A DNA stretch of 11,088 nt from JBCCRH01 sp039208045. GTDB lineage: Bacteria > Bacteroidota > Bacteroidia > Chitinophagales > Saprospiraceae. The first letter of the stretch is position 1; the number at the start of each line of letters is the position of its first letter. Both the position numbers and the translations under genes were made by a program. The notes below the pieces were generated by a model. It was not told the DNA's origin, did no database searches, and worked only from the letters and a program-made list of their open reading frames with translations. The stretch covers positions 1 to 11,088 of the forward strand of contig JBCCRH010000186.1 in assembly GCA_039208045.1 (NCBI GenBank), in the 5' to 3' direction. Below, piece by piece: positions 1-6,509 of the stretch.

Positions 1-35
1 GTAGGGAAAGGTAGGGGCGGAGATGGCTAGTGCTA

Positions 36-56
36 ACAGATTGCCCCTAAGGGGCA
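36..56. repeat. REP-like hairpin module preceded by an ACAGATTG box
   Basis: The box ACAGATTG (36-43) runs into a perfect 6-bp stem, TGCCCC (42-47) with GGGGCA (51-56), around a TAA loop. The same box recurs at 85-92, and its reverse complement at 172-179, each time attached to a different small stem. This makes it one module of a local palindromic repeat cluster and not an isolated hairpin. No gene is recognisable in 1-216; the short plus-strand reading frames there translate repeat sequence. Confidence 0.55.
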
Positions 57-84
57 GTTCTACGTACAGGCTAGCAAGTTACAG

Positions 85-179
85 ACAGATTGTCCCTACC
101 GGACAACGATGTAACCCAGCCCGCGCATCGTGGATTTGTAATCCGCGAAAGGGTATATTGTCGTGTATGGACAATCTGT
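85..179. repeat. REPIN-like composite palindromic element
   Basis: The ends form an 11-bp perfect inverted repeat, ACAGATTGTCC (85-95) against GGACAATCTGT (169-179). Each end also folds locally: TTGTCC (90-95) with GGACAA (101-106), and ATTGTC (157-162) with GACAAT (170-175). Between them lies a 32-nt core (120-151) that contains its own small stem, GGATT (132-136) with AATCC (140-144). The core recurs at 247-278 with 30 of 32 positions identical. Two inverted hairpin ends around a spacer is the architecture of REP doublets (REPINs), which in other bacteria are moved by RAYT transposases. No transposase is present here, so that family assignment is inference. Confidence 0.6.
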
Positions 180-209
180 GTATAAAGGAGCCTGCTACTC
201 GCCATGTGC

Positions 210-278
210 GCCCGACTTAGTTGGGCAGCCTGTAGTCGGTACTCGGCCCGCGCATCGTGGCTTTGTTATCCGCGAAAG
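210..278. repeat. Second copy of the repeat core, overlapping the kinase 3' end
   Basis: A hairpin, GCCCGAC (210-216) with GTTGGGC (220-226; one G-T pair), sits in front of a 32-nt core (247-278) that differs from the copy at 120-151 at only two positions (261 and 267). The order hairpin, short spacer, core matches the first copy. The TTA loop of the hairpin (217-219) is, read on the minus strand, the TAA stop codon of the GHMP kinase gene, so this repeat supplies both the stop and the last codons of that gene. Confidence 0.65.
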
Positions 279-1215
279 GACTTCCTTTTACCATTTCCTC
301 ATATCCCAGCACAAACTCAAACCCCCGCTCCTGAAAATACTGCCGAGTCGCCTCCGCCGAGCGCGCACTAGTCACCAACACAAAATCCCCTCCCCAGGCG
401 CCTAGCGACTTCACTGCGCCCCAATAATCTGGAAAATAGAGGCTTTTGGCACGCTCCAACTGCAAGATGCTACTGACTAGTCGTTCGTGCTCACTGATCA
501 CACTTTCTAGCTCTTTTAGCTGTTGCGCTTGCGCAAATGCAGCGGTGAGCTGGGTAATTTGGGCGATGGCGGCGTGTTTGCCGTTGCCTGTCATGGCTCG
601 GTAGCGGGCAATGCCCTCGCGGCTATTTTGTTTTTTACCTAAGTAGACAAAGTAGAGCTGATCGGTAAAGGGAGGGTGGTAGGGGAAGTCCACAAAATGA
701 GGATTTTCAGCTTTGCGCTGAAAGAAAATGGGGCCATTGGCCATCGCACACGCCAGATCGTAGCCAGAACCACCAAAAGTAGCGCTCAGTAAGGCATAGG
801 GATCTACATCAGCCCATTTAGCGATAGCGGCAATAAGGGTAGAGCTAGAGCCCAAGCCCCAGTTGCGAGGAAAGTCGAGCTGGGTGGTGATGGATAAGGC
901 AGGAGAAGTAAGCAAAAAGTTGGGGCGTTGCTGGCGCACCGCTTTTAGGAGGTCGCTCAGGCGTTCTGCGACAGCAGTATCCGTAGCTTGGCGGATGCTA
1001 AAATCTGCCAGATAATAGGTTCCTTCAAACCAAGGCTGACCTTGCTCATCCTTGCTCTGCCAGTGTAAGAGGGGCTCTGCCTTGGATAATGGAGTAAGGT
1101 GGAGCGTTTGCCCATATTGGGTAGGGATAGCTAATGCTAAAGCACCGTCGAGCACAAAGTACTCTCCGCTGAGCAAGAGCTTGCCGTTGGTTTTTATGGT
1201 TAGAGACGCTTCCAC
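217..1215 (-). CDS. GHMP-family kinase of the mevalonate operon (GYDIA type)
   Basis: This is a predicted ATP-dependent small-molecule kinase of the GHMP superfamily, 332 aa. Visible motifs are the N-terminal segment GKLLLSGEYFVLDGALALAI (residues 11-30), the ATP-binding glycine/serine loop NWGLGSSST (118-126), GGSGYDLACAMANGP (148-162), which gives the GYDIA subgroup its name, and a C-terminal glycine motif GAWGGDFVLVT (272-282). It follows mvaA by only 8 nt and ends the operon, so a mevalonate or phosphomevalonate kinase role is likely, but the sequence does not fix the substrate. The start is GTG at 1215; no ATG lies nearby, and the GKLLLSGEY motif sits at the usual distance from it. Residues from about 312 to 332 are encoded by the palindromic repeat at 217-278 and look like a recent extension beyond a typical family end near YEEMV (305-309). 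Confidence 0.85.
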   Translation of the reverse strand: MEASLTIKTNGKLLLSGEYFVLDGALALAIPTQYGQTLHLTPLSKAEPLLHWQSKDEQGQPWFEGTYYLADFSIRQATDTAVAERLSDLLKAVRQQRPNFLLTSPALSITTQLDFPRNWGLGSSSTLIAAIAKWADVDPYALLSATFGGSGYDLACAMANGPIFFQRKAENPHFVDFPYHPPFTDQLYFVYLGKKQNSREGIARYRAMTGNGKHAAIAQITQLTAAFAQAQQLKELESVISEHERLVSSILQLERAKSLYFPDYWGAVKSLGAWGGDFVLVTSARSAEATRQYFQERGFEFVLGYEEMVKGSPFADNKATMRGPSTDYRLPN

Positions 1216-1223
1216 TTGGAGGA

Positions 1224-2555
1224 TTAGTCGCGATGGGCTTCCAGAAAATCGCGTACGGCAGTAAAGGAAACCACTCGATCTTCGAAATGGGTCTGCGTAG
1301 CTTGCACTTCGCTTTGGTCGGCACCTAAATGATTAAGGATATTGAGCAGGTGCATCTTCATATGCCCTTTTTGAATGCCCGTTGTCACTAAGGAACGCAC
1401 CGCTCCAAAATTTTGGGCCAGACCCGTTACTGCTATTACTTCCATAAGCTCATGAGCAGTGGGGTTTCCCAATATTTCGAGTGAAAGTTTAGCTAATGGA
1501 TGGAGTTTTGTCAAACCACCAACGGTACCTACGGCAAGTGGGAGGTCAAGCCAAAATCTGAACACTCCATTTTCGATGGAGCAATGGCTTAAACTGCGAT
1601 ACTGACCATCGCGTGAAGCATAGGTGTGGCCACAAGCTTCGATAGCACGGAAGTCATTGGCAGTAGCCAGAACTACTGCATCTACACCATTATATATCCC
1701 TTTATTATGAGTCGTTGCTCGGTAAGGATCGATCTCAGCAATGCGAATAGCACGCTGGAATTTTTTAGCGAAAGCGTCCGCCGGAACACCATTGCAAGCT
1801 CCTACCAGGGCATCAATAGGGCACTCCACTGAAGCTCGTACGATACAATCAGGAGTGTAGTTGGACAAAATAGCCATGATAACCTCCAACTCGCCTATCT
1901 CTGTAAGGTGTGCTTCCGCAAAATAGGTCAGGGTTTTACCAAACGATTCGAGTACGGAATTGATGAAGTTGGCACCCATTGAGTCGCAGGTCTCAAAAGT
2001 TACTTTGAGTTGGTAGAGATCAGTTTCTTGATCGGTAAAATCGAGGAGTTCTACATCGAGAATACCACCACCCCGCTTTTCCATATTTGCAGTAATGCTA
2101 GCAGCGTCCGCACGCATTTGTGCTTCGAGTTCCGTGAAGTGCTTTCGCAAAATGGCCGTTCCGCCCGTCCAATTAAAGTGGACTTGTCCTAATTTCTTGG
2201 TGGATAATACTTCTGCTTTAAACCCACCTCTATGGAGCCAAAACTTAGCAGCACTTGAAGCAGCCGCTACTACTGAACTTTCCTCAATAGCCATGGGCAC
2301 TGCATGAAGGCGCCCATTAATCAGAAAATTAGGTGCAATGCCATAGGGCATAATGTAATTACTGAGGGTATTTTCACTAAAACCATCAAATACTTGCTGT
2401 AGTGCCTGGTCGCTTAGCCAGAATGATTCCATCAAAGTCGTGGCAGCAGTAGTATCATGTGCAAACGTTTCTGCTACCCATTTCAATTTTTCTGCTTTGC
2501 TCAGCTTGGAAAAACCTGAAATGACTTTGTCCTGCATGTTTTTTGTTTTTACCAT
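1224..2555 (-). CDS. mvaA: Hydroxymethylglutaryl-CoA reductase, class II
   Basis: This enzyme interconverts HMG-CoA and mevalonate with NAD(P)H, the committed step of the mevalonate route to isoprenoids. It has 443 aa, close to the 428 aa of the Pseudomonas mevalonii class II enzyme, and no membrane segments. The four expected catalytic residues are visible: Glu in MAIEESSVVAAAS (E91/E92), Lys in HNKGI (K285), Asp in ANDFRA (D301) and His in GHMKMH (H398). CDSMGANFIN (190-199) and GTVGGLTKLHPLAK (343-356) are further family signatures. The ATG at 2555 shares one base with the TAA stop of fni (TAATG, read on the minus strand), so translation of the two is probably coupled. Met7 is a possible alternative start, but the overlap favours the first ATG. 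Whether it uses NADH or NADPH cannot be read here. Confidence 0.95.
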   Translation of the reverse strand: MVKTKNMQDKVISGFSKLSKAEKLKWVAETFAHDTTAATTLMESFWLSDQALQQVFDGFSENTLSNYIMPYGIAPNFLINGRLHAVPMAIEESSVVAAASSAAKFWLHRGGFKAEVLSTKKLGQVHFNWTGGTAILRKHFTELEAQMRADAASITANMEKRGGGILDVELLDFTDQETDLYQLKVTFETCDSMGANFINSVLESFGKTLTYFAEAHLTEIGELEVIMAILSNYTPDCIVRASVECPIDALVGACNGVPADAFAKKFQRAIRIAEIDPYRATTHNKGIYNGVDAVVLATANDFRAIEACGHTYASRDGQYRSLSHCSIENGVFRFWLDLPLAVGTVGGLTKLHPLAKLSLEILGNPTAHELMEVIAVTGLAQNFGAVRSLVTTGIQKGHMKMHLLNILNHLGADQSEVQATQTHFEDRVVSFTAVRDFLEAHRD

Positions 2556-3622
2556 TATCTAACCTTTAAGAAGGCATGGGCCAATTCTAGTCCTTGAATT
2601 TGGGTTTCAATATAGGTAGCCAATTCTTCATAAGTGCCTCTAGCATGTTTGAGGAAGCCAGAAGCTTGGCCATATACGGCGGGTAAGGTACTCTTCTGAA
2701 GAAGGTAGTAGCCATCTAAAAAGGTGCGAATTCCACCTGAAATAATCAGTTGTTTACAAACCAGTTGTGGGCCTAATTCTACCACTAGCTCATTGACAAA
2801 ATCAACCATTTCTGCTGCGCTGTGTCCTACCAAAGCTAAAGAACTGTAGAGGTCGCGCTTCTCTGTTGTACTGCGGAGCAGCTCTAGCTTGGCAAAGTTG
2901 GTGCCGCCGTTTGCTGCAAAGTCAATAGCTTCCAGCGGAAGCTGCAACAGCGCCTTTAAGCTGGCTTTACCCATACCTTGGCCCACTTCTTTTACAATAA
3001 CTTTAAAATCTGAATGCTCCAATACGGCTTCAATGGTTTCCAATGGAGCTAATCGATAGCGATCACCTTCTGGCTGCAGCCATTCCTGTAGGGGATTTAC
3101 ATGGATAATTAGACCATCCGCACGCAAGTCACCTATTAATTTGCGCAGTTTATCATACTGTTTGGCCACGACCAACTCCTCCACCTGGGCAATGCCCAAA
3201 TTAGCGTAAAGCGGCTGATCATTACCTATGAGTGGGCGTACATCAAAATCGTCAAAGTATTCATCACTATACAATAGGGCACGACACGAACCTAAGCCCA
3301 TCCCCAACCCAAAATCTTTGCATGCCCGTGCTAAATTGAAATTGATAGTGCGGGCAAGCTGAGTGCCACCGGTCATACTGGAGACCCAAAGTGGTGCTTC
3401 AAATGTTTTGCCCAGTAAATGGGTAGTGGGCAGGCTCCCTTCCTCAGGATGCCCCGTAAGAATGGGCTCATAGTAGAACCGACCATCAAGCAGTTGCTCT
3501 GCCACTTGCGATTGGAATGCCAACTCGATGTGATCCTTTTTCCGGCTTTCTGCGGTTGGATCGATGGCATCCGCAGTGGGTTGGTTGGATAAATTTTTCA
3601 ATCCGTCGGTTCTAATGGTCAT
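2555..3622 (-). CDS. fni: Isopentenyl-diphosphate delta-isomerase, type 2 (FMN-dependent)
   Basis: This cytosolic enzyme interconverts IPP and DMAPP using reduced FMN and a divalent metal. It has 355 aa with a TIM-barrel pattern. Signatures, numbered from the ATG at 3622, are RKKDHIELAF (27-36), the FMN-site MTGGT (83-87), GLGSCRALL (109-117), HVNPLQEW with the key Gln-Glu pair (174-181), VKEVGQG (210-216), NGGTNF (238-243) and ISGGIRT (294-300). An in-frame TTG at 3658 would add 12 residues, but the ATG is preferred: a good promoter (-7 box 3638-3645) lies inside that extension and would start RNA after it. It is the first gene of the fni-mvaA-kinase operon. Mevalonate diphosphate decarboxylase and a second kinase are needed for the full pathway and are not in this window. 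Confidence 0.95.
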   Translation of the reverse strand: MTIRTDGLKNLSNQPTADAIDPTAESRKKDHIELAFQSQVAEQLLDGRFYYEPILTGHPEEGSLPTTHLLGKTFEAPLWVSSMTGGTQLARTINFNLARACKDFGLGMGLGSCRALLYSDEYFDDFDVRPLIGNDQPLYANLGIAQVEELVVAKQYDKLRKLIGDLRADGLIIHVNPLQEWLQPEGDRYRLAPLETIEAVLEHSDFKVIVKEVGQGMGKASLKALLQLPLEAIDFAANGGTNFAKLELLRSTTEKRDLYSSLALVGHSAAEMVDFVNELVVELGPQLVCKQLIISGGIRTFLDGYYLLQKSTLPAVYGQASGFLKHARGTYEELATYIETQIQGLELAHAFLKVR

Positions 3623-3637
3623 ATAGTTAAGTGCTTG

Positions 3638-3669
3638 TAAAGGTAGGCTTTCGCCCAAAAGGATTCAAA
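3638..3669 (-). promoter_or_regulatory. Bacteroidota-type promoter for the fni operon
   Basis: Read on the minus strand, TTTG (3669-3666) is followed after exactly 20 bp by TACCTTTA (3645-3638), which matches the phylum consensus TAnnTTTG except for the last base. Transcription would start near 3632, leaving only about 10 nt before the fni ATG at 3622. This supports the shorter fni start and implies a nearly leaderless mRNA. Confidence 0.6.
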
Positions 3670-3731
3670 CTGGTGGTGAAACAATAGCATAAAAAAATAG
3701 TTCAAGTACCCAGTCGGCTAAAGTACGTGTG

Positions 3732-3773
3732 CGAAATTTCGACTGTTTTTCAAGCAGTTAGCGTTTTGCAAAA
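3732..3773. repeat. Two 10-bp palindromes in the divergent promoter region
   Basis: CGAAATTTCG (3732-3741) and TTTTGCAAAA (3764-3773) are perfect palindromes whose centres are 32 bp apart, about three helical turns. They lie between the fni and rplM promoters and upstream of the rplM -33 box. They could be protein-binding sites, but AT-rich palindromes of this size arise by chance, so a function is only a suggestion. Confidence 0.3.
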
Positions 3774-3794
3774 GGATTTTTTTTAGAAAATGGC

Positions 3795-3825
3795 TTGTTT
3801 TTTGAATAAAAGAAATCTACCTTTG
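3795..3825 (+). promoter_or_regulatory. Bacteroidota-type promoter for the rplM operon
   Basis: TTG (3795-3797) is followed by a 20-bp spacer and then TACCTTTG (3818-3825), a full match to TAnnTTTG. Transcription would start near 3831, giving a leader of roughly 68 nt before the rplM start. The leader has a possible weak outer stem (TGCTTT 3829-3834 with AAAGCA 3863-3868) but no structure I would call a ribosomal-protein leader. Confidence 0.75.
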
Positions 3826-3898
3826 CACTGCTTTTTCGGAACCCTGTGAAGAGAGGACTTAGAAAGCATCTATTCATTAGTCATAAAAAGAGATAAAA

Positions 3899-4342
3899 GT
3901 GAATACTTTAAGCTACAAAACGCAATCTGCGAAAAAAGAAGAGGTAGAGCGCAAGTGGTATGTCATTGATGCCGAAGGAGAGGTGGTAGGCCGCCTATGT
4001 TCTCGCATCGCTCACGTATTGCGTGGCAAACATAAACCTAGCTTCACCCCACACGTTGACTGTGGCGACTATGTCATCGTGATCAATGCCGATAAGGTTC
4101 GTTTCACGGGTAGTAAGTGGGCTCAGAAGGAGTACATTACTTACTCGCTATACCCTGGTGGTCAGAAGCGTACCAAGGCCTTCGAAATGGTGAAAAAGAA
4201 GCCCATCAAGATCGTCGAAAATGCAGTAAAGGGCATGCTTCCTAAGAACAAGCTTGGACGTCAGATGTACAAGAAATTGTTTGTATACGATGCACCTGAG
4301 CATCCGCATGAGGCGCAGCAGCCAGAACCTTTTACATTTTAA
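3899..4342 (+). CDS. rplM: 50S ribosomal protein L13 (uL13)
   Basis: This large-subunit protein binds 23S rRNA early in assembly. Its 147 aa is a normal length. It carries VVGRLCSRIAHVLRGKHKPSF (positions 29-49, family core), HVDCGDYVIVINADK (52-66), TGSKW (70-74), YPGGQKRT (85-92) and AVKGMLPKNKLG (109-120). The start is GTG at 3899; it gives the N terminus MNTLSYKT, which is the usual beginning of the protein in this phylum as I recall it, so the GTG is credible. It is the first gene of a four-gene translation operon, with 22 nt separating it from rpsI. The upstream sequence is A-rich and has no strong Shine-Dalgarno, as is usual in Bacteroidota. Confidence 0.97.
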   Translation: MNTLSYKTQSAKKEEVERKWYVIDAEGEVVGRLCSRIAHVLRGKHKPSFTPHVDCGDYVIVINADKVRFTGSKWAQKEYITYSLYPGGQKRTKAFEMVKKKPIKIVENAVKGMLPKNKLGRQMYKKLFVYDAPEHPHEAQQPEPFTF

Positions 4343-4364
4343 AGAACTATCAATTATTTAAGAT

Positions 4365-4751
4365 ATGGAAATGATCAATGCCACAGGTAGAAGAAAAGCA
4401 TCCGTTGCTCGCGTCTACTTGACTAAAGGAGAAGGCAATATCAAAATTAATGGTAAAGATTACCGAGAATATTTTCCGCAATCACATATTCAGATCAAAA
4501 TCGTTGCGCCATTTCAGGTAGTAGAGGTTGAAAATATCTATGATTTGAAAGTTAATGTGAATGGAGGGGGCTACAAAGGGCAAGCAGAGGCTATTCGCAT
4601 GGCTATTGCGAGAGCGTTGGTAAAGCTTAATGAAGATTTCCGAAAGCCACTGAAAGACCAGAAATTCTTAATGCGTGATGCTAGAGTGGTAGAGCGTAAG
4701 AAGTACGGTAAGCCAAAGGCGAGAAAGAGCTTCCAGTTCTCTAAGCGTTAA
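4365..4751 (+). CDS. rpsI: 30S ribosomal protein S9 (uS9)
   Basis: This small-subunit protein, 128 aa, has a basic C-terminal tail that in the family reaches the P-site tRNA. Visible are the N-terminal ATGRRKASVARV (6-17), the central GGGYKGQAEAIRMAIARAL (67-85) and the C-terminal DARVVERKKYGKPKARKSFQ ending in SKR. The start is ATG at 4365; an ATG two codons later is possible, but related proteins begin with an ME-type N terminus. rplM-rpsI linkage is one of the most conserved ribosomal gene pairs in bacteria. A 51-nt AT-rich gap with no visible terminator leads to rpsB, so the transcript probably continues. Confidence 0.97.
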   Translation: MEMINATGRRKASVARVYLTKGEGNIKINGKDYREYFPQSHIQIKIVAPFQVVEVENIYDLKVNVNGGGYKGQAEAIRMAIARALVKLNEDFRKPLKDQKFLMRDARVVERKKYGKPKARKSFQFSKR

Positions 4752-4802
4752 TTTTTTGCGGAACAATTTTATTCTTAAACGACATTTACAACCATTTATA
4801 CA

Positions 4803-5531
4803 ATGGAAAGACCTACTTATAAAGAACTTTTGGATGCAGGGGTACACTTCGGTCACCTAAAGAAGAAGTGGAACCCAAAGATGTCTCCATATATTTTCAT
4901 GGAGCGCAAAGGTATCCACATTATTGATTTGAACCGTACGCTAGAGTCGATGGACAAGGCAGCCAATGCCATGAAGCAGCTAGCAAAGAGCGGGAAGAAA
5001 ATTATGTTTGTAGCTACCAAAAAGCAAGCGCGTGATATTGTTGCGACTGCTGCTCGCAGCGTAGGCATGCCGTTTGTAACCGATCGTTGGTTGGGAGGTA
5101 TGATGACGAACTTCTCTACTATTCGTCGTTCTGTGAAGAAGATGAACAACATTGATAAGATGTTGGCAGATGGGAGCTTGACGAGTGTGACCAAGAAAGA
5201 GCGCTTGACGCTGACGCGTGAGCGCAATAAGTTGGAGCGTGTATTAGGTGGTATTGCTAACCTTACTCGTTTGCCTGCTGCAGTATTTATCGTAGATATT
5301 CACCATGAACATATTGCGGTAAGCGAATCGCACAAGTTGGGTATCCGTACTTTTGGCTTGGTAGATACCAATTCTGACCCTAACCAAATCGATTTCCCTA
5401 TTCCAGGTAATGATGATGCATCCAAATCAGTTGCAATCATTACGAACTATATGGCAGAGGCGATTCGTCAGGGTTTAGAAGAGCGCAAGCAAGCAAAGGC
5501 ACAGAAAGAAGCAGCAAAGTCTACTGATTAA
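4803..5531 (+). CDS. rpsB: 30S ribosomal protein S2 (uS2)
   Basis: This small-subunit protein at the head-body junction is needed for translation initiation. It has 242 aa. The N terminus YKELLDAGVHFGHLKKKWNP (6-25), MERKGIHIIDLNRT (33-46), DRWLGGMMTNFSTI (94-107) and a DIHHEHIAVSESHKLGIRTFG segment in the C-terminal half are all typical. The tail is short and rich in Lys, Ala and Gln. It lies in the operon rplM-rpsI-rpsB-tsf, 22 nt before tsf; rpsB-tsf pairing is nearly universal. A 124-codon reading frame on the opposite strand inside this gene is a shadow. Confidence 0.97.
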   Translation: MERPTYKELLDAGVHFGHLKKKWNPKMSPYIFMERKGIHIIDLNRTLESMDKAANAMKQLAKSGKKIMFVATKKQARDIVATAARSVGMPFVTDRWLGGMMTNFSTIRRSVKKMNNIDKMLADGSLTSVTKKERLTLTRERNKLERVLGGIANLTRLPAAVFIVDIHHEHIAVSESHKLGIRTFGLVDTNSDPNQIDFPIPGNDDASKSVAIITNYMAEAIRQGLEERKQAKAQKEAAKSTD

Positions 5532-5553
5532 CCAATAAATTGTACAAACTAAC

Positions 5554-6393
5554 ATGAGTGTAAAAATTTCAGCCGCTGATGTCAAAAGACTGCGCGATAT
5601 GACTGGCGCAGGCATGATGGATTGCAAAAAAGCACTGACAGAAGCAGAAGGTGATTTTGATAAAGCGATCGAATTGTTGCGCAAGAAAGGACAGAAATTG
5701 TCTGCTAAGCGTGCCGACCGCGAAGCTACAGAAGGTGTAGTACTGGCAGTGGTATCTGACGATCACAAGCGAGGTGTTGTTATAAAGCTAAGCAGTGAAA
5801 CGGATTTTGTTGCTAAGAATGAGAATTTTGTAGCCTTAGCTAAAGAATTCGCAACCATTGCACTGACTAACTTTCCTAGTGATTTGGCCAGCTTGTTAGC
5901 ACTACCTTATAATGATGCACTATCTGTTGGTGAAAAGGTAACAGAGCAGCTGGGAGTGATTGGCGAAAAAATTGAGTTGGCTAGCTATGAGCGTTTAGAA
6001 GCGGAGCAGGTGGCACCTTATGTTCACATGGGGAACAAAGCTGGTGTACTGGTAGGCTTGAATAAGGATAATGAATCTTTATTTGAGGTAGGTCGTGATG
6101 TAGCGATGCAAGTAGCAGCAATGAAGCCTTTAGCATTGGATAAAGATGGGGTAGATGCCTCTATCATACAGAAAGAGATTGAGATCGGAAAAGAGCAGGC
6201 TCGCCAAGAAGGAAAGCCGGAGGCCATGCTAGAGAAAATTGCAATGGGTAAGCTCAATAAGTTCTACAAAGAAAATACCTTATTGCATCAGCAATATGTA
6301 AAAGGAACGAATAAGGAGTCCGTATCGGGCTACTTAAAAACCTTCGATAAGGAACTGACGGTTACAGACTTTAAGCATGTAACTCTCGGATAA
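5554..6393 (+). CDS. tsf: Translation elongation factor Ts
   Basis: EF-Ts is the nucleotide exchange factor that reloads EF-Tu with GTP. It has 279 aa, within the normal range. The N-terminal UBA-like domain is clear (VKRLRDMTGAGMMDCKKAL, residues 10-28), followed by the second signature with SSETDFVAKNENF (80-92), which contains the TDFVA motif that contacts EF-Tu, and the two-part core domain with a C-terminal AMGKLNKFYKENTLL stretch. The start is ATG at 5554, 22 nt after rpsB. It is the last gene of the operon: a strong intrinsic terminator begins 13 nt after the stop codon. Confidence 0.97.
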   Translation: MSVKISAADVKRLRDMTGAGMMDCKKALTEAEGDFDKAIELLRKKGQKLSAKRADREATEGVVLAVVSDDHKRGVVIKLSSETDFVAKNENFVALAKEFATIALTNFPSDLASLLALPYNDALSVGEKVTEQLGVIGEKIELASYERLEAEQVAPYVHMGNKAGVLVGLNKDNESLFEVGRDVAMQVAAMKPLALDKDGVDASIIQKEIEIGKEQARQEGKPEAMLEKIAMGKLNKFYKENTLLHQQYVKGTNKESVSGYLKTFDKELTVTDFKHVTLG

Positions 6394-6406
6394 TTCCATC
6401 CAAATT

Positions 6407-6443
6407 AAAAGGGCAAATTCAAATCGAATCTGCCCTTTTTTTT
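6407..6443 (+). terminator. Intrinsic terminator of the rplM-tsf operon
   Basis: The stem AAAAGGGCA (6407-6415) pairs with TGCCCTTTT (6431-6439). Inside it, ATTC (6417-6420) pairs with GAAT (6426-6429). An eight-T run (6436-6443) follows the GC part of the stem. This separates the ribosomal operon from pyrH. Confidence 0.9.
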
Positions 6444-6473
6444 CGCCTATTCCCCTCCCAACAATTACCTTTG
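6442..6473 (+). promoter_or_regulatory. pyrH promoter
   Basis: TACCTTTG (6466-6473) is a full match to the -7 consensus TAnnTTTG. Twenty bp upstream lies only a weak -33 match, TTCG (6442-6445), which overlaps the last bases of the T run of the preceding terminator. Transcription would start near 6479, about 30 nt before the pyrH ATG. Confidence 0.6.
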
Positions 6474-6509
6474 TCTGAATTGTATTATTGAACGACTCAA
6501 ACAAACCAT

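Noticed and set aside
36..278. CRISPR array
   Set aside because: Only two copies of the 32-nt core exist, spaced irregularly, with palindromic modules and no unique spacers or cas genes.
23..405. Two short plus-strand reading frames (23-220 and 163-405)
   Set aside because: They run through the palindromic repeats and the antisense strand of the kinase, use unlikely amino-acid compositions and show no recognisable family.
3623..3658. Extended N terminus of fni from TTG
   Set aside because: A better ATG lies at 3622 and the likely promoter falls inside the extension.
3826..3898. Structured ribosomal-protein leader or riboswitch before rplM
   Set aside because: Only a weak 6-bp outer stem can be drawn and no known leader motif is visible.
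4853..5227. A 124-codon minus-strand reading frame inside rpsB
   Set aside because: It is the antisense of a clear ribosomal protein gene and has no domain features.
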